Shown in pieces: positions 11,965 through 24,579 of a stretch of 64,000 bases of DNA. The notes below the pieces were generated by a model. It was given only the letters and a program-made list of their open reading frames with translations. It searched no databases and had not been told where the DNA came from. The DNA comes from Dryococelus australis (lineage: Eukaryota > Arthropoda > Insecta > Phasmatodea > Phasmatidae): NCBI GenBank assembly GCA_029891345.1, contig CM057005.1:68271760-68335759 (forward strand), given 5' to 3'. The position numbers and the translations under genes are program-made. How positions within the stretch are numbered: the stretch's first letter is position 1; each line of letters starts with the position of its first letter.

Positions 11965-12126
11965 TTCCGGAAAAAATCAATGACACTGCCGTAGCTACCA
12001 TTAGCTCTGCAGTGCCCGAAGACATTGCAGATGCGGAGTAAGACTTAGATGCGAAATGGCAGAAGCTAGTCGAGACGATGTATCTTTCACAACAGCAGTT
12101 GTCAAGCTAAACTTCTCAGCTGACCT

Positions 12127-12208
12127 GCTTATAACATAAGCTTATATAATATACTGCTTATAACATAAGCTTATATAATATACTTCTTATGATATAAGCG
12201 TATGCAAG
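12127..12208. repeat. 29-bp tandem repeat
   Basis: The unit GCTTATAACATAAGCTTATA + TAATATACT occurs twice exactly (12127-12155 and 12156-12184), then once in a diverged, truncated form. The unit includes the palindrome ATAAGCTTAT. Confidence 0.85.
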
Positions 12209-12584
12209 CCCTATAACGCCATATTGAATTTGAAAAATTCGTACTGCACCATTAATACATTGTTCGGACACCGACCAGCCAACCATCGAGTTACCACGTG
12301 ACTGCAGCTGGCCAGTCATGTGAGATAGTGGTGGTGCAGTCATTTTAGAGTCAGTCGGCAAATTTGAATATTTCGGGCTCTTTGTGTTGGCGCGTGTGCG
12401 TGGGTCGCAAGTTAAAATAAATTCCCCAACTTTAAAATACAATTAAATAGTCCTACCTCCAAAAGCTGAAAGGTGAACATTTTATGTAATAATCTCGCTT
12501 TAAAAGTATATATCCAAGTCACTCGGTATATTTAATCACTTTCTGGGTAAACTGCATTTGCACTTTGCAGTAAACGTACCTAGT
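12209..12584. other. Unassigned non-coding DNA
   Basis: Moderate GC content, with no recognised repeat. A minus-strand 94-codon frame here shows no domain and runs into the 29-bp repeat, so I do not call it. Confidence 0.4.
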
Positions 12585-12700
12585 ACTACAGCAGGCTCCC
12601 ACCACGCTTCGCAATTGGTCGATGCACAACTTGGACTTTTTACTGAACAATGCAGCACCACGGCAGGTCACCACCATGCTTCCCATTGGTCGTCGCGCGA
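12585..12700. repeat. 72-bp direct repeat with inverted CCAAT boxes
   Basis: GCAGGCTCCCACCACGCTTC (from 12591) and GCAGGTCACCACCATGCTTC (from 12663) are spaced 72 bp apart. Each is followed by an ATTGGTCG element, an inverted CCAAT box. This could be an upstream promoter array or simply a duplicated segment. Confidence 0.5.
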
Positions 12701-12789
12701 AAAGGACTCTTCGCACAGTCCGCCCTCTCATGACGACGTGCATTTTGAATATAGGTGAAAACTCGATCGCAGATTCGGCACTGGTATCA

Positions 12790-12960
12790 ACCAGTTAGCG
12801 ATGATGCAGATCGCGGCTCCATAATACCTATGCGGCCGATGTCACTGAGGCGTTTCCTTCCAGATGTGGTGTTCCGAGTTCAATTCCCAAGTAAGCCGTG
12901 GATGTGTGTGCCTTTTAGCCTTTAGCTTTACGACTCGCTGACCATCGTCACGTCTTAGGG
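12790..12960 (+). mobile_element. tRNA-derived SINE-like unit
   Basis: A GC-richer patch contains GAGTTCAATTCCC (12878-12890), close to the RNA polymerase III B box. GCGGCCGATGTCACTGAGGCG upstream could be a degenerate A-box region. The tail is unlike a cellular tRNA, so a SINE head is more likely. No clear poly-A tail or target duplication was found. Confidence 0.35.
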
Positions 12961-14353
12961 TATTTTATTGTTCTGGGTAGTTAAACAATGCAGATTTATA
13001 GGCTACGTGAAAGGAATAGTGAACTAGTGAGAATATCCGCATAATACAGTACTAACTGTAATAAATATTATCCGAGGCATGCCTCACATCTTCCAACAAA
13101 AGTGACAGTCAGTGTAAAAGAGGGCTAAACTTTGCTGTGACTGCAACGATACACACTTCGTCTACTGTGAAAGTGGAATGATTTACCTAGTCGAGGAAAT
13201 ACTACGAGACGTAAAGGCAGGCTTGGCCTGAAGTGTCAATGTCAATAAACAACGAAGAGGTTCCAGAGATCTAACTTTTTTTCCCCTGTGGATTTCACTA
13301 TACCCTTCTATTTCCAGGGCCGTGAAGAAGGGAGAATCACCGTTAAAATAATTTCGTCAGTTGAAGGAAAAAAGCGCTCATAAAAAAAGTTTAGAACTCT
13401 CCGCAAAATCACGGAAACGTCGCTTTTACAGAAATGCAATTTTACGGAAGCTCGTCGTGAATTTGATAGTTTTTAAAATACTTCTGGCTTAAAAATACAA
13501 CTATGACAAAAATAAATTGTAATTTGGGTATTTCACGATTTATATAAAAAAGTTTATATTTGTATTCTGGAGCGAAATTTAAACACGAATCAAAATAATT
13601 GCATTCTGCAACACTTACCACTCAACTACGATCTTCTTGCAACAGTTTATGGTGTAAATATGTTATTTCTAGTAATGCAACAAAGTTGACTTTCAGTTTC
13701 TGGCAATGTTTGAGTGATTTAAAAGTTGCTAACCGTCATCGGTGCCTTATGCTACTTTTCGATGTTTGAAGGAATGAGAAGAATTTTGCACGAAAAGTAA
13801 CTTTTATTTCATATCGAAATTACAAACAGTTGCAACAAATTTGTAGCCTACACAAAATTTAACTACTACTCGAAAATTATGTATTTTTTTTTTCATCATA
13901 AATTTTCGGATAAATATTTTAGATTATATTTTCTAAGTAACACATTTGAGTGAATATTCTAACTGCCGCAGAAAGAACACTTTTTTCTGGTCACAGTGGT
14001 GAAGAAAACTTCCTGTAGATTCGGATTTGTTCGTCAACATTTGGTATTTACGGAGCTCAGCCCCGTTTTTCGGCCTCATGGATATCGTCCTCGTATATTA
14101 ACTGTACATTTCCGTAAGCATTTCTGTGACTTTAACAGAGGACTAGCAACGCTTGGGGCCCCACGGGGCTTAGCGTCACGTGGCCTCTAATCTAAGAAGA
14201 AGGCAGCCTTTCAAACGCACTCTGCGGCGTTGAGGGCCAAGGTCAAGGTAATTTAGCTGGGGTGGGAGGGTAGTCTACGTGTTCGCTGTCACATCGTGGT
14301 CTGCATCGCATGCCAGCTGCATGGGGCTGTAAGTCTGCGGAGTCGCGGCTTGT
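12961..14353. other. Unassigned non-coding DNA
   Basis: AT-rich for most of its length and GC-richer near 14130-14340. The short frames at 13996-14190 and 14243-14443 show no recognisable domain. Confidence 0.45.
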
Positions 14354-14775
14354 AAAGGCTGCACGCGATAAATTGAGCACTTTTGAAACCAACATTAGAA
14401 AAAAAGTCACTGCTTCTACCTGCATGTATTTTAACGGGCGCACTGAGTGACATGCGTCCAGTAATGTTGGTAACGATGGAGGGAAAGAAGTTCCATACCT
14501 TAACGTCGAATAAAAATTGTTAGGTAACCATTTGTTTTAACTTAAATTATTTTGTTCGCCTTCTGTTTTTTTTTTTTAATGCATCGAAGTGTAAATATGA
14601 GCATATCTGTGAAATATTTCCTTTTCTAGTAATTAAAAAATTTAACTTGACAGACGCATGACTAAAGTGGTGAGAACCACGGCAACGTTAATTTTTCATA
14701 AAGCCGAAGAATGTGCATACAAGTTGATCTTAATGGGGACTTTCAAAAGTGTTCAGTTTACCGTGACCAGCCTAT
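14354..14775 (+). mobile_element. MITE-like element, family B, copy 1
   Basis: About 420 bp, in the same orientation as the copy at 44563-44983. Shared landmarks are TTGAAACCAACATTAGAAAA, GCGCACTGAGTGACATG and TCGAATAAAAATTGTTAGG. The right end TTTACCGTGACCAGCCTATA mirrors the left end. There is no ORF of transposase type. Confidence 0.75.
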
Positions 14776-16732
14776 ACATAGAAAAGAAGTCACGAGGAAA
14801 GGGTTGAACATGCAGTGGTGAAGCAGTGCAATACTGTTTTCGCCTACTCAGTAGGTCGTGCTCGTGGATTACGAAGTATTTATCTCGCTGTATTTTGCAC
14901 AACATAGTCACGATAACTTCAAATTCGTGAAAATGAAGGTATGATTACGAACATTTTCTTAAGTAGTCTCTGATTTAACAGTAGCTAACCGGTACAACTG
15001 AATGTTGTTTACTCTATCACTTGATCAATCATTTAATAGTTCAACTTTTGATTCTGTTATCAGAACCATAATCCACACGCACAACTAAATACTGATCAGC
15101 GACATGTTTAATATTGAATGGTCAAGAATTCCCATTCCTATAAACTTGTTACATTTGTTGTACGATTAGAATACTTGTGTATTCATTCCTACATAAGTAC
15201 GAAATATAAAGTTTACCCGAAATGGTGGGCGATTTTTGCACAGCAATGATTTTTTTTCAATGCATTTTATACAAATCAGTGTCTTAATCATAGTAACCGA
15301 TATTGAAGAATTTATTGCCTTTACGCTATCCAGTGCGGCATTTTAGAATATCGTATTCGACCTACCTGCGATAACACATGCATCTTTTTTTTATGATCTT
15401 TCTACACTGATAATGCTGTTACATGGGACGCCTGAGGGGCTTATCTGAGTGAGAGATGGAGGTATTAATAAAAATAAAAGAACTAAATTTGATATCTAAT
15501 AAATTCTTAGTGCTACAAACAGTCAAACATCTGTCATTTACTAGTCTGAGCGTCCTCTTAACTCTTTCTGTTCTTACTGAGCGCAATATTTCATTTCAAT
15601 TAAAGTCTTTATCACAGTCTTTACTCTTGTTAATTTCCCTTAAACTGCTCCAATTGTTTCCACACGTTTAGTTAAAACTGTCTATTTCCATCGTCCCGAA
15701 TGTATTTTCACTCACGCATCCAGTCCACAGTCCCGCAGATCAGTCCCACTCTTCACTGCACACAAGCTCGCCGACTCACTCTCGCAGATCGCTGTAGTCG
15801 TCCCTCGCCGCTCCGGAATCGCCCAACTGTCGCTTAAGGTCGCACGAGACGCCAAACTCTCGGCTCTTAATCACTCCCTCCTCAGAGGCCCGTAAGTGAT
15901 ATTCATACGCGACGTAGATGCCGTCTAGAACGTTCTCGGCGATTCAAGTTGTTCTGGGAAAAGTAATGGTGATGACGACGATATTCCTGCGTGAAAAATG
16001 GAAACATGCGATAAGTTTATCGGCGTGTGAGGCGGCATCCTTTATGATCGGCCGCTCGCTTAGTCAAACGTTTCAAACTTCACATCCAGCACTCGCCACC
16101 TTCCTAAGCGAAGGAAACACCGGGTAGCGGCATGAAACACGCAAAAATTGTTTTAAATTGCAATAGCAAATGCCATTTTCAAATAATTTCCTACACTTTT
16201 TACATTTTAGATAAATGTGGTATACCTTATACTAGAATATAACAATAAGGAATAGTGTGATGACATTTCATAAATTAAGAATAACATTTGCGATGTAAAT
16301 CATTAGTAAACTAAATATTAATTGCATTTTTAAATATTCAGATTTGCTGTTAAAAAGAAAGTTGTCATTATATAATGCGAAAAACTTAGGCCTATGTACG
16401 TGCGTGTTTGTGGGTGTGTGTTATTATTATTACTTCAATTTATTTACCTACGTAAATGGAAGAAAAAAGAAACAATAGCTTGACAATAATAAGTAGCTTT
16501 TTGTCCGCGCCTTCGTCCACGTGTACTATACCAAGCAGCTACTAATTTCCTTAGCCTGAAGAACCTCTCTGTACAACGCATTAGTGGTTATGAACAAAGA
16601 GGCAAGGATTATCACGTTTCTAGATGAGCTTACTCAGGGCCACGTAGCGAGCAGTTCTCCCTCGAATTTCTCCCTGCCAACTTTGGCGACTGACCCCGGA
16701 CCTCACTTATAGCCATAGACGAACACACCTAT
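14776..16732. other. Unassigned DNA with a GC-richer middle
   Basis: AT-rich flanks surround a GC-richer segment near 15690-16125 that holds many CpG and TCGC motifs and one palindrome of heat-shock-element type (AGAACGTTCT at about 15927). The 71- and 69-codon frames here have no recognisable domain. Confidence 0.4.
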
Positions 16733-17284
16733 GCCCGGTTGCACCATCGTGGTTCGAAACTCGATCCGAGATCGGATCTAAGATCGACACAGAAAACTGT
16801 TGCACCATTCGAGTTCAGAGCTGGACTGGAGATCGAGATGAAGTCCACTTCGAACCTCCGAAATTAGCGGTTCGAAATCTCGATCCGACATCAGCAGCCA
16901 TCGTCGAAAAATGTAGTTTGAAAATACGCCAACAGATAGATTGTTTTCTTGGAAAATTGAAACAACATTATACGCACTTGAGTATTAGTCAGTAAAATTC
17001 GTACAACAATAATTCACTTAAAACAGATAAAATTTCAAACATCTAGTTCTAGTGAAAAATACGCCTACTTCCATGACGTCTTATATTACGAACCAATAGC
17101 AAAACTGGTCTCATACTTAATCTCGATCTCTCATTTTGAAACGAAGATCGACAAATCGGAGATCCAGAATCATAAAATTTCGTTGGTGCAACACTTTTAC
17201 GTTGGATCCAAGATCAAACTGGATCCTAGTTTGGAACTAGAATCATTCGATCTTGGATCGGGGAAGATGTTAGTGCAACAGGGC
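16733..17284. mobile_element. MITE-like inverted-repeat element E
   Basis: The left end GCCCGGTTGCACCATCGTGG and the reverse complement of the right end, GCCCTGTTGCACTAACATC, form imperfect inverted repeats. Subterminal GATCCGAGATCGGATC and GGATCCAAGATC motifs recur inverted on the two sides (16760-16790 and 17200-17260), so each arm is itself partly palindromic. A second GTTGCACCATTCGAG lies at about 16798, inside the left arm. There is no coding capacity, and no target duplication is certain. Confidence 0.6.
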
Positions 17285-17679
17285 GCTAGAGGGGGAATTG
17301 TAATCTCTTAGATTCGGAAGGGTACTCTGAAGGAATTAATCATATGCACGACGGTGTGTAAACTGATACCCTTCGACCACGTAAAAATGGAGACTGTAGC
17401 CTCGATTACAATTTTTTTTTTGTTTTAGAGCCTTACACTTGGAGCCTGGTGCTACTGCAGCATTTTGGTTGGTTACGGTTTCGCAGTAACATTAATATAG
17501 CCCCGACCTCGTGTGGTGAGTGACCAGGAGGGTGGATGCTGTCGATGAACTCCACGAAGTGATTGACTGCATCATCGATTTTTAGCCTACACTACGCAGG
17601 AAATAATGCTTATGCAATCACCTGGTTGTCTGGAATGTATGCCGCCCCCTTCGCCACCCAAAAAAAACTTTTAAACCAG
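17285..17679. other. Unassigned non-coding DNA
   Basis: No ORF or recognised repeat. It leads into the degenerate tandem array. Confidence 0.4.
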
Positions 17680-19000
17680 ATAACCGAATTTAACCAAACT
17701 AGGTCCACATATAGCATGCAGTAAGGAATTCATAATTTTATACGCAGTTTTCGATCACATTGGGTACTCATTTTCAAAATGGCTGTAACTTCGAAATTCA
17801 GGCTTCTATAGGCCGTTCACGGTAAAGTGAGCACTTTTGAAGCCCTAGTTACTTTTTTCTTTCACCCGATTTATATACTTACACCACTTGTTAATGTAAA
17901 TCCTGCCATGTGAGTATTAAACACAGTGTATACATTCACCATGACGAAAACCAAAAGCCCTAGGTCACAATTAAATGTATTTATTGGTTATTATGTCTGA
18001 TGAAACAGCTTCAGAAAGTGCTCACTTTACCGTGAACGGCCTATACCTATATGTTATAACTCGGGAACCAAATATCTCCAATTTAAACAAAATTTGAAAC
18101 ATTGTCAGTGCCTTATACAAACATTGCTTTACAAATCGATAATGACAATAATCCGCCATTTTAAAAGATAGCGCAATTTGATAAAATTAAGTTCTTCCAT
18201 TATATCTTGGGAACCATTTAATCGATTCCAACCAAATTTGGTACGTTGACAGTGCATAAGGTAAGAATTGAATTAAGAAACCTATAATGTAATTAGTTCG
18301 TCATTTTAAAAGATCATGCAAATTGAATAAATAAAGCTCTCACGTTATATCTCGGGAAGCATTTCACAGATTTGAACCAAATTTGGTCCGTTGGCAGTCC
18401 ATGACGTATGCATCAAATTGAGAAACTGATAATATTATTGAACAGCCACTTTGGATGATAGTGCAATTAAGAAAATAAAGTTTTTACATTATATATCAGG
18501 AACTATTTTACCGATTTAAATCAAATTTGGTACGTTGAAATTGCACGCATTGAATAGTGAAAATGTTACTAACCGACCATTTTTGAAGATAGTGCAACAA
18601 TAAAAATAAAGCTTTTATGTTATATCTCGGGAACTACACAACCGATTCCTGCCAGATTTGGGATATAAGTAATACTACTGTAGGCTATGGTCACACTTGC
18701 AATTGAAATGGATAAGGCACTTATTTTTAAAATGGCGGCTATATAAATATTTTAGCTGTATTTTAAATATCTACCACACTTTTTGTACGACTTAGAGCAA
18801 CTTGCTATACTGAAATTATATTCTAGCAAGCATCAAATGTGTCAATACATAGTTTCTATTTCACGCCATTTTGTAAGATAACACCACGCGAAAAGAAAGT
18901 TCTAATGTTATAACTCGGGAAATATTCAACCAATTCCAACCAAATATGGCACTCAAGTAATATTACAGTAGATCATGTAAACTGACATGTTTCATTTAGG
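17680..19000. repeat. Degenerate tandem array with units of roughly 150 bp
   Basis: The landmark TATATCTCGGGAAC, followed by ACCGATTYNAACCAAATTTGG and then a CCATTTTAAAAGATAGTGCAA-like block, recurs near 18061, 18208, 18352, 18507, 18626 and 18915. Most spacings are 119-155 bases, and the last is about twice that. A related piece lies at 17680-17805, before the MITE. Units are strongly diverged, so the array is old. No reading frame is preserved across units. Confidence 0.75.
17809..18043 (+). mobile_element. MITE-like element, family A, copy 2
   Basis: The best-preserved family A copy. ATAGGCCGTTCACGGTAAAG at the left is mirrored by CTTTACCGTGAACGGCCTAT at the right, an essentially perfect inverted repeat over about 20 bases, continuing as GTGAGCACTTT. 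It interrupts the degenerate tandem array, so it is younger than that array. Confidence 0.85.
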
Positions 19001-19724
19001 AATCTATATATGCAAGCTTTTGAAGCTAAGAGCATAACGATATCTCATCGTGTTAATAAGCTATTAAGGTGTCTTCTAAATCACATTTTACCGTTTTTCA
19101 CCCTCTTGTGGATAGAATTTCGTAAGATCCTTTCTTAGAGGGCACCTGCACCTTAAGGAGAAGGTATCCCTCAATTTTCACGTTTTTGTGGCCAACAGTT
19201 TGACACTTACGTTGATGAATGAGTGAGTCAGTCAGGCACTTCATTTTATACACAAAGATATGAACATGTGTGTGTGTCCCCACCAAAGGAAATAGCATCA
19301 GACAGTCGTGCAAGTTGATGAATTAATTTAAAAGCACTTCGAGTAGGTGCCAACGATAATGTAAACCATATGAAGAGGTTAACCCCCAACGTAAAAATTT
19401 TACTTATTCTTCAACCTAAAATATTCTTGTTTTAGGAACACGCTACTTGGGAAAGTGGCAGAATTTAGAATCATTTTTCGCGCACAGCCATAGTAATTTG
19501 TTGAGTGACATTATATTTCGAACAAGTTTTTTTTTCCTATTTAATACGCGTGTTTTTTTGTTATTTTTTTTTGCAACTGGCTATTTTGTAAAATTAGATA
19601 ACTAGCAAATGTTTCGTAGACACGACTACTGTTCTCGTAAATCATAAATTTTCATAGCTGACCAAAATTTCTCGGACTTGCTGAACCGCTGGTGGTAAAT
19701 AGTCCCCGAGTGGTTCCATCAAGT
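19001..19724. other. Unassigned non-coding DNA
   Basis: AT-rich with several poly-T runs (19525-19575). The 71-codon minus-strand frame has no recognisable domain. Confidence 0.45.
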
Positions 19725-20153
19725 ATAGGTTGTTCACGGTTAAAACGACCACTTTCGAAAGCCCTGCTTAATATATACTTGTACGCAGGTTGTGTATTCT
19801 TCCAAATTATGTAAAATTAACATTGCCATGGGTCTCATTACTCTATTCATACGTGGGCCAAATGAAACAGTGAAATTATAATACAAGTAAATAATTTATG
19901 AATTTAATAGTCATTCTTACAATTCTATGCATTAAAAAAAAACCGAAAACAAAAGAATCAATGTAACTTATCACAAATGGTTACCCAACACTTTTTACTC
20001 GGCGTTAAGATATGGAACTACTTTCCATCCATCGTTACCAACTTAACTGGGAGCATGCCCCTCAGTGCGCCTGTTAAAATATATGCAGGTAGGGGCAGTG
20101 ACTTTTTTCTAAGGCTGATTTCAAAAGTGCCCACTTTGTCGTGAACAGCCTTT
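19725..20153 (-). mobile_element. MITE-like element, family B, copy 2
   Basis: Reverse orientation relative to copy 1. The left end AGGTTGTTCACGG and right end CGTGAACAGCCTTTA are inverted repeats. The interior shares TTAACATTGCCATGGG and CACTTTTTACTCG with the copies at 47773 and 63585. Confidence 0.75.
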
Positions 20154-21499
20154 AATCTGCCATAACGTGTGCTGTATTAGTCACAAAACGTTCACTGCAA
20201 ATCGCCAGTGATTGCAGGAGAGATAGAGTTGTTGCGAGAAAAAAAAAATTTCTAATCCTACGCCGTAAATTGGAATCGGTGGCTTCAATGAGCGGCATTA
20301 GTGTCACTGTAAAATCAATTATTTGGTTTCTCCTTGTAATCAGGAAAATGCGCTGCTTGCAATTACCGACTATGAGTGGTCGGATTAACTGCAAATAAAA
20401 GGGTAACGAACTGCTAATCTGTGAAACTGGGTCGCTGGGGAAATCTGCAGGCTGTCACGTATTACAGTGGTTTCAATTTCATCGATTCAGATTGAAGAGT
20501 GCAGGAAAGACGTATACAAGGCAACGTTTCCTAGAGGGCTACACATTCCTAAAAGTGGGCGTGGCTATGCTGGAGACACTCGATAATATGGGGTTTTATG
20601 GGTATCACTGGATTGCTCTTGAGATGCTCTTTCCAACCGTATACGATTTCTGTGTTTCGACTTGGCTTTTTGACGACTATAGGCCGAAATTGTGTTAAGA
20701 TTTTTTTTTTTTTTTACATTAAACGCATACAACTTCACCACAACCACACCACATAAATGTCAAAAAAACACCCAGTCCACCGCGAGCGATGCTTCGCAGT
20801 CCTCACTCAAAGTAAAATATTCTTTGTTCCTTTGGCAATAAAGTGGTGTAATTGAATCTTGAATGTAGACGGTAGATTCGGAGCTGCAATACCAAACTGT
20901 ATCCCCCGAATTTGTTATCGTCGGATTTTCTGGATTACCTCCCACTATGGTTGCAAATTTAAAGACGTATTCACGTCAAAAAAAAAAAAAAAAAAAACCA
21001 ACAAGGACCCAGTCATTCTGTTACGAGACACCTTCACTTAGCACACATATCTGTGCATAGTCAGTCTTAACAAATGCTCAGACCATCAACATTACACATG
21101 TGCTAATTTAAGACCGCGCAGAAGACGATCACCTGACTTCACTCCAAAACTTAATTCTCGCTGCAGTGACTCATCATAGAGACGAGACAGGGCTTTAAAG
21201 AGAGTAGGTATATTCGTCCGTTATTTTTGGTCACGCTTTCATTCACTTCGCCACGCAACTAGCTGCGAAGCTTTCAATTCTCCCTCGCTTTTCCATTACG
21301 TGCTCTACAAAAATCTTACCAAAAATAGACGAATTTTTAAATTAAATCTTTTGAATTTTTCGTGTGTTCCAAGAATAGCGTGTAATTTCAATCGACTTTA
21401 CGTTCATTCTGATGTCCATATAGTTTTTAATGGAATTTCGCTCACTTTTGAAGGCTCTTCAAAAACCGTTAACGGATTTCGAAAAGTGACATTGCCCCG
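20154..21499. other. Unassigned non-coding DNA up to Polinton E1
   Basis: It holds a poly-T run (20702-20715) and a poly-A run (20978-20997). A 68-codon plus-strand frame (20492-20698) has no recognisable domain. I see no gene here. Confidence 0.45.
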
Positions 21500-21505
21500 G
21501 TATAC
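21500..21505. repeat. E1 target-site duplication, left copy
   Basis: GTATAC directly before the AG that starts the E1 terminal repeat. The right copy at 43006-43011 reads GTCTAC, one difference. Six-base duplications are diagnostic of Polintons. Confidence 0.75.
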
Positions 21506-21840
21506 AGTAAATGCGGGACCTGGCGCACCCCACTTTTTCCGGCAATTTCCGCCAAAAGTACAAGAACAAAGTAACATTAACTATTTCCCGTTATTTTTAA
21601 CGAAAGTACAAGAAAAAATTAAAGACACAAAATCTGAAATTTGATTTTAAAAACGATCAAAATCAAGCAAATTTAAGCTAAATCCAAGCAGATTTCTCGT
21701 TTTCGAGCTACTTTTTCGTGTTTCTAGAAAATTTACGATTTTTCCAAAACAGACGTTCGGATTTTTAATTCCCAAAAACAAGCAAATGCTAGCTAAAAAC
21801 AAGCAAATTAAAGCTAAAAATCAGATGAAATATTAAAAAA
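21506..21840. repeat. E1 left terminal inverted repeat
   Basis: Begins AGTAAATGCGGGACCTGGCG and matches the inverse of the right end with 5 differences over the first 103 bases. The inner part carries several copies of a CAAGCAAATTTAAGCTAAA-type motif that also occurs at the ends of E2. Confidence 0.85.
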
Positions 21841-21879
21841 GATAATTAATAGAATTTATAAATTTTATTCAACAAAAGT

Positions 21880-23150
21880 AAAACACCAATAAGACTTTTC
21901 AAAGTCTAAAAAATGAACCATAACCATTACTGATTGCATAATTCCGCACATCACAACAATCCAAAGCACAAACATCTTCTTTAAAATTAGAAAATGTATC
22001 TGATCTTAAATCATATTTATAATTTCATATCCAATTGCCAAATTTTCTAAAAGTTCTATAATTTGATCCATTTATAATATTTAAAATTTATATCTGTTTT
22101 ATAAAATGTGCTACTATGAGAAAATTCTAGTTAGAATTATGAAAACGACTTTTTATTTTATCAAACAATTCATCTAAATTTCTAAAAATTCGTAAAACTT
22201 TTAAATGTAGCCACTCAACTACAAGTATAAATATTTCTTACATTACAATGATCAAACATAGTAGTGTGTTTATGCTGATCAGCATGATTTCTTCTATTTA
22301 GTTGAAAACCTACAAATACAAAATCAGATATATCAAATTTTAAATTATCAAACTGATCTTTTATATCAAAGTTAAAAACAGTTGATCCAGCAGGAACTTA
22401 TTTTTCTAAACATTGCCAATAATCAAAACTAATAGGTATTTTTGGATCTTTGTATATTTTTCTTTAATCGCAATGGCCGCATTAGATTCATATTCAACAA
22501 TAGGTCACATAATTTCTAATTTTTCAATAACAATTTTACCAGCATCAGGACGATGTTTCATAACATTATTATCTTTATTTAAAGTTTCATAAAGAAATAA
22601 ACAGTCGTTATCAGATGAATTACGAAAAAAAGTAATTTTATCTCCACCTTTCCAGTAAATGTCATTGTTATCTCGAATAAAACCAAACGGATATCTCAGT
22701 GGATACATTATTTCACTTGTTTTATCACTAGAAACAGTTTTAAATTCATCTGTTATATGACTAGAAACAGATTTATCTCGATATATATCAACATCAGTAA
22801 ATTCAAAATAATTTTGTTTATTTGGTGATCTTAATAAAGCATTCATCATTGTTGATGTTATACCAGGATTATCAACAACTTCAATAATATTTCCACGTTT
22901 TGAAATTTCTACACTAGGTAATGAAAAAGAAAATGTTCAAACAAACATTAACATTATCTAATTTATCCTTAGCTCACTTTCGTAAACTAAATTGCTCATA
23001 AACATAAGCTTCTTTTGGAAAAGAAAAGCTAGCTCCTTAGGAATATCAAATTCGATTCTATTATTGTAAACATATAAATTTCCCCTAGTTTGGTCAGTTG
23101 GGGGAAAAGTTTGTCTCACAAAACTCTTAATACCTTTATAACTCATTTAT
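21880..23150 (-). pseudogene. E1 capsid-type gene region
   Basis: The region encodes pieces like those of E2 50230-51290, including PLRYPFGFIRDNNDIYWKG, KITFFRNSSDNDCLF and HRPDAGKIVIEKLEIM. Proteins with the pattern (I/Y)PL..IFGF.RD......G..H.I.F.R...N..(I/L)F, followed by a WIIVGFQ-type block, are widespread in arthropod Polintons and are thought to be jelly-roll capsid proteins. The N-terminal piece MSYKGIKSFVRQTFPPTDQT lies near 23146. The assignment to the major capsid protein is an inference. Broken. Confidence 0.55.
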
Positions 23151-23389
23151 AAGAAAAAATTTATATATTAATTAAGGAATAAAAGGGAGTTTCTCGAGTT
23201 AAATTATTCATTAAAAGATATAGAAAGTATAAAAAGCATTATGAAAAAGAATATGGAAAAAATAAGAAGAAAGAGCAACCATTAATCGACGAATTACGAA
23301 ATATCGGTAAAAAAAAAAAGTAGAAAAAATAAGTGAAGAAAATAAAAATTTAATCACACTAGTTCCTATAGCAGCAAAAAATTAAATTA

Positions 23390-24558
23390 CCCACCAACAC
23401 AAAAAAAACACCATTCGAAAGAGCATTATTCTCAGAACAAATATCTCCTAATTTGGAAGAGCAAATGGGAATTGTACCATTGAAAAATTTACCACATTCA
23501 GTTGATTCGATGCCTACCACGTCTGATTCTACTATAAATCTCTGAACAAAAAATTTCTAAAAGAATAACTGTTATTGATGAAAAATTTGATTTACGTGCA
23601 TTTGGACAAAAATTTTTCATGGGTGATACACAAGTAACGATAAATAATGATACATTATTTGTCAAGGGTAAAGAATATGAATTAACAGCAGGACTTTGTA
23701 ATTTGTTAACAGAAAATCATCAGAAGCTCTTGTGAATAGATTTAATGATGAGAATTATGAAAATCATGCAGAAATTGTTAAAACAACCAATGCTGTATTC
23801 CAATAATTTTATCCTGATTAAAATATAGCTTCGAGTAGAGGATGGAAGTACAATAACACAATCAGTACAACTTATGAAAAAAATAAAATAAAAAAATCAC
23901 ATTCAAAATCAGCACCAAACACACCAGAAAGAATGATTTCTCCAAGAACTCCTAGATCTGGAGAAGGTACAAAAAAAAATACAATAATTTTCCAAAAGAA
24001 TATGTCTGGATGGATGATGTTAGAAAATTGGTTGATAGATTATTAGTTATTCATTGTGATGAAAATGCTGGCAATAATTATTACAATGAAAAAGTAAAAA
24101 TTATGTATATGCTAAACAATACATTTTCTGATTTTGTTATGAACAATTCAAAAGGAATTTCATATCTAATAAGAGTTTTAAATGTAATTCCGCAATAATT
24201 TTGTAATTCTGAACATCACGACAAAGGGATAATACATTGGGCATTAAACAATTTTAATTTACCCTAAATGCATTTACCAGGTTATAATTATTGTGGACCA
24301 TTTACAAAATTAAACGAAAGACTAGAAAAAGGAGACACAGGAATAAATAAATTAGATGAAGCGTGCAAATATCACGATATTGCATACAAAGATCCTAAAG
24401 ATTTAGAATCTAATGCAAATAAAATTTTACAAAAAGAAGCAAAAGAAATTATGTTAGATAAAAATACTCCAATTGGAGAAAAAATTGCATCTGCTGCTGT
24501 TGCTTCAACTATGTTTACAAAAATAAAATTAGGATGGGGAATTAAAATGTTTTATTAA
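23390..24558 (+). pseudogene. E1 gene region with C-terminal parvovirus-type phospholipase A2 domain
   Basis: Recognisable segments are a KGKEYELTAGLCNLLTEN-type block, a WMDDVRKLVDRLLV block typical of arthropod Polinton proteins, and a C-terminal domain with LPGYNYCGPFTKL and LDEACKYHDIAY. The last two correspond to the calcium-binding loop and the catalytic His-Asp of the phospholipase A2 domain of parvovirus VP1. In parvoviruses this domain opens endosomal membranes during entry, and a similar role as a virion protein is inferred here. The PLA2 part is the best-preserved piece. Closely similar to E2 51480-52605. Broken. Confidence 0.75.
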
Positions 24559-24579
24559 TTATATATATATATTACTTAT

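Noticed and set aside
21300-21644. 114-codon ORF across the E1 left boundary
   Set aside because: It spans host flank, target duplication and terminal repeat, so it cannot be a conserved gene.
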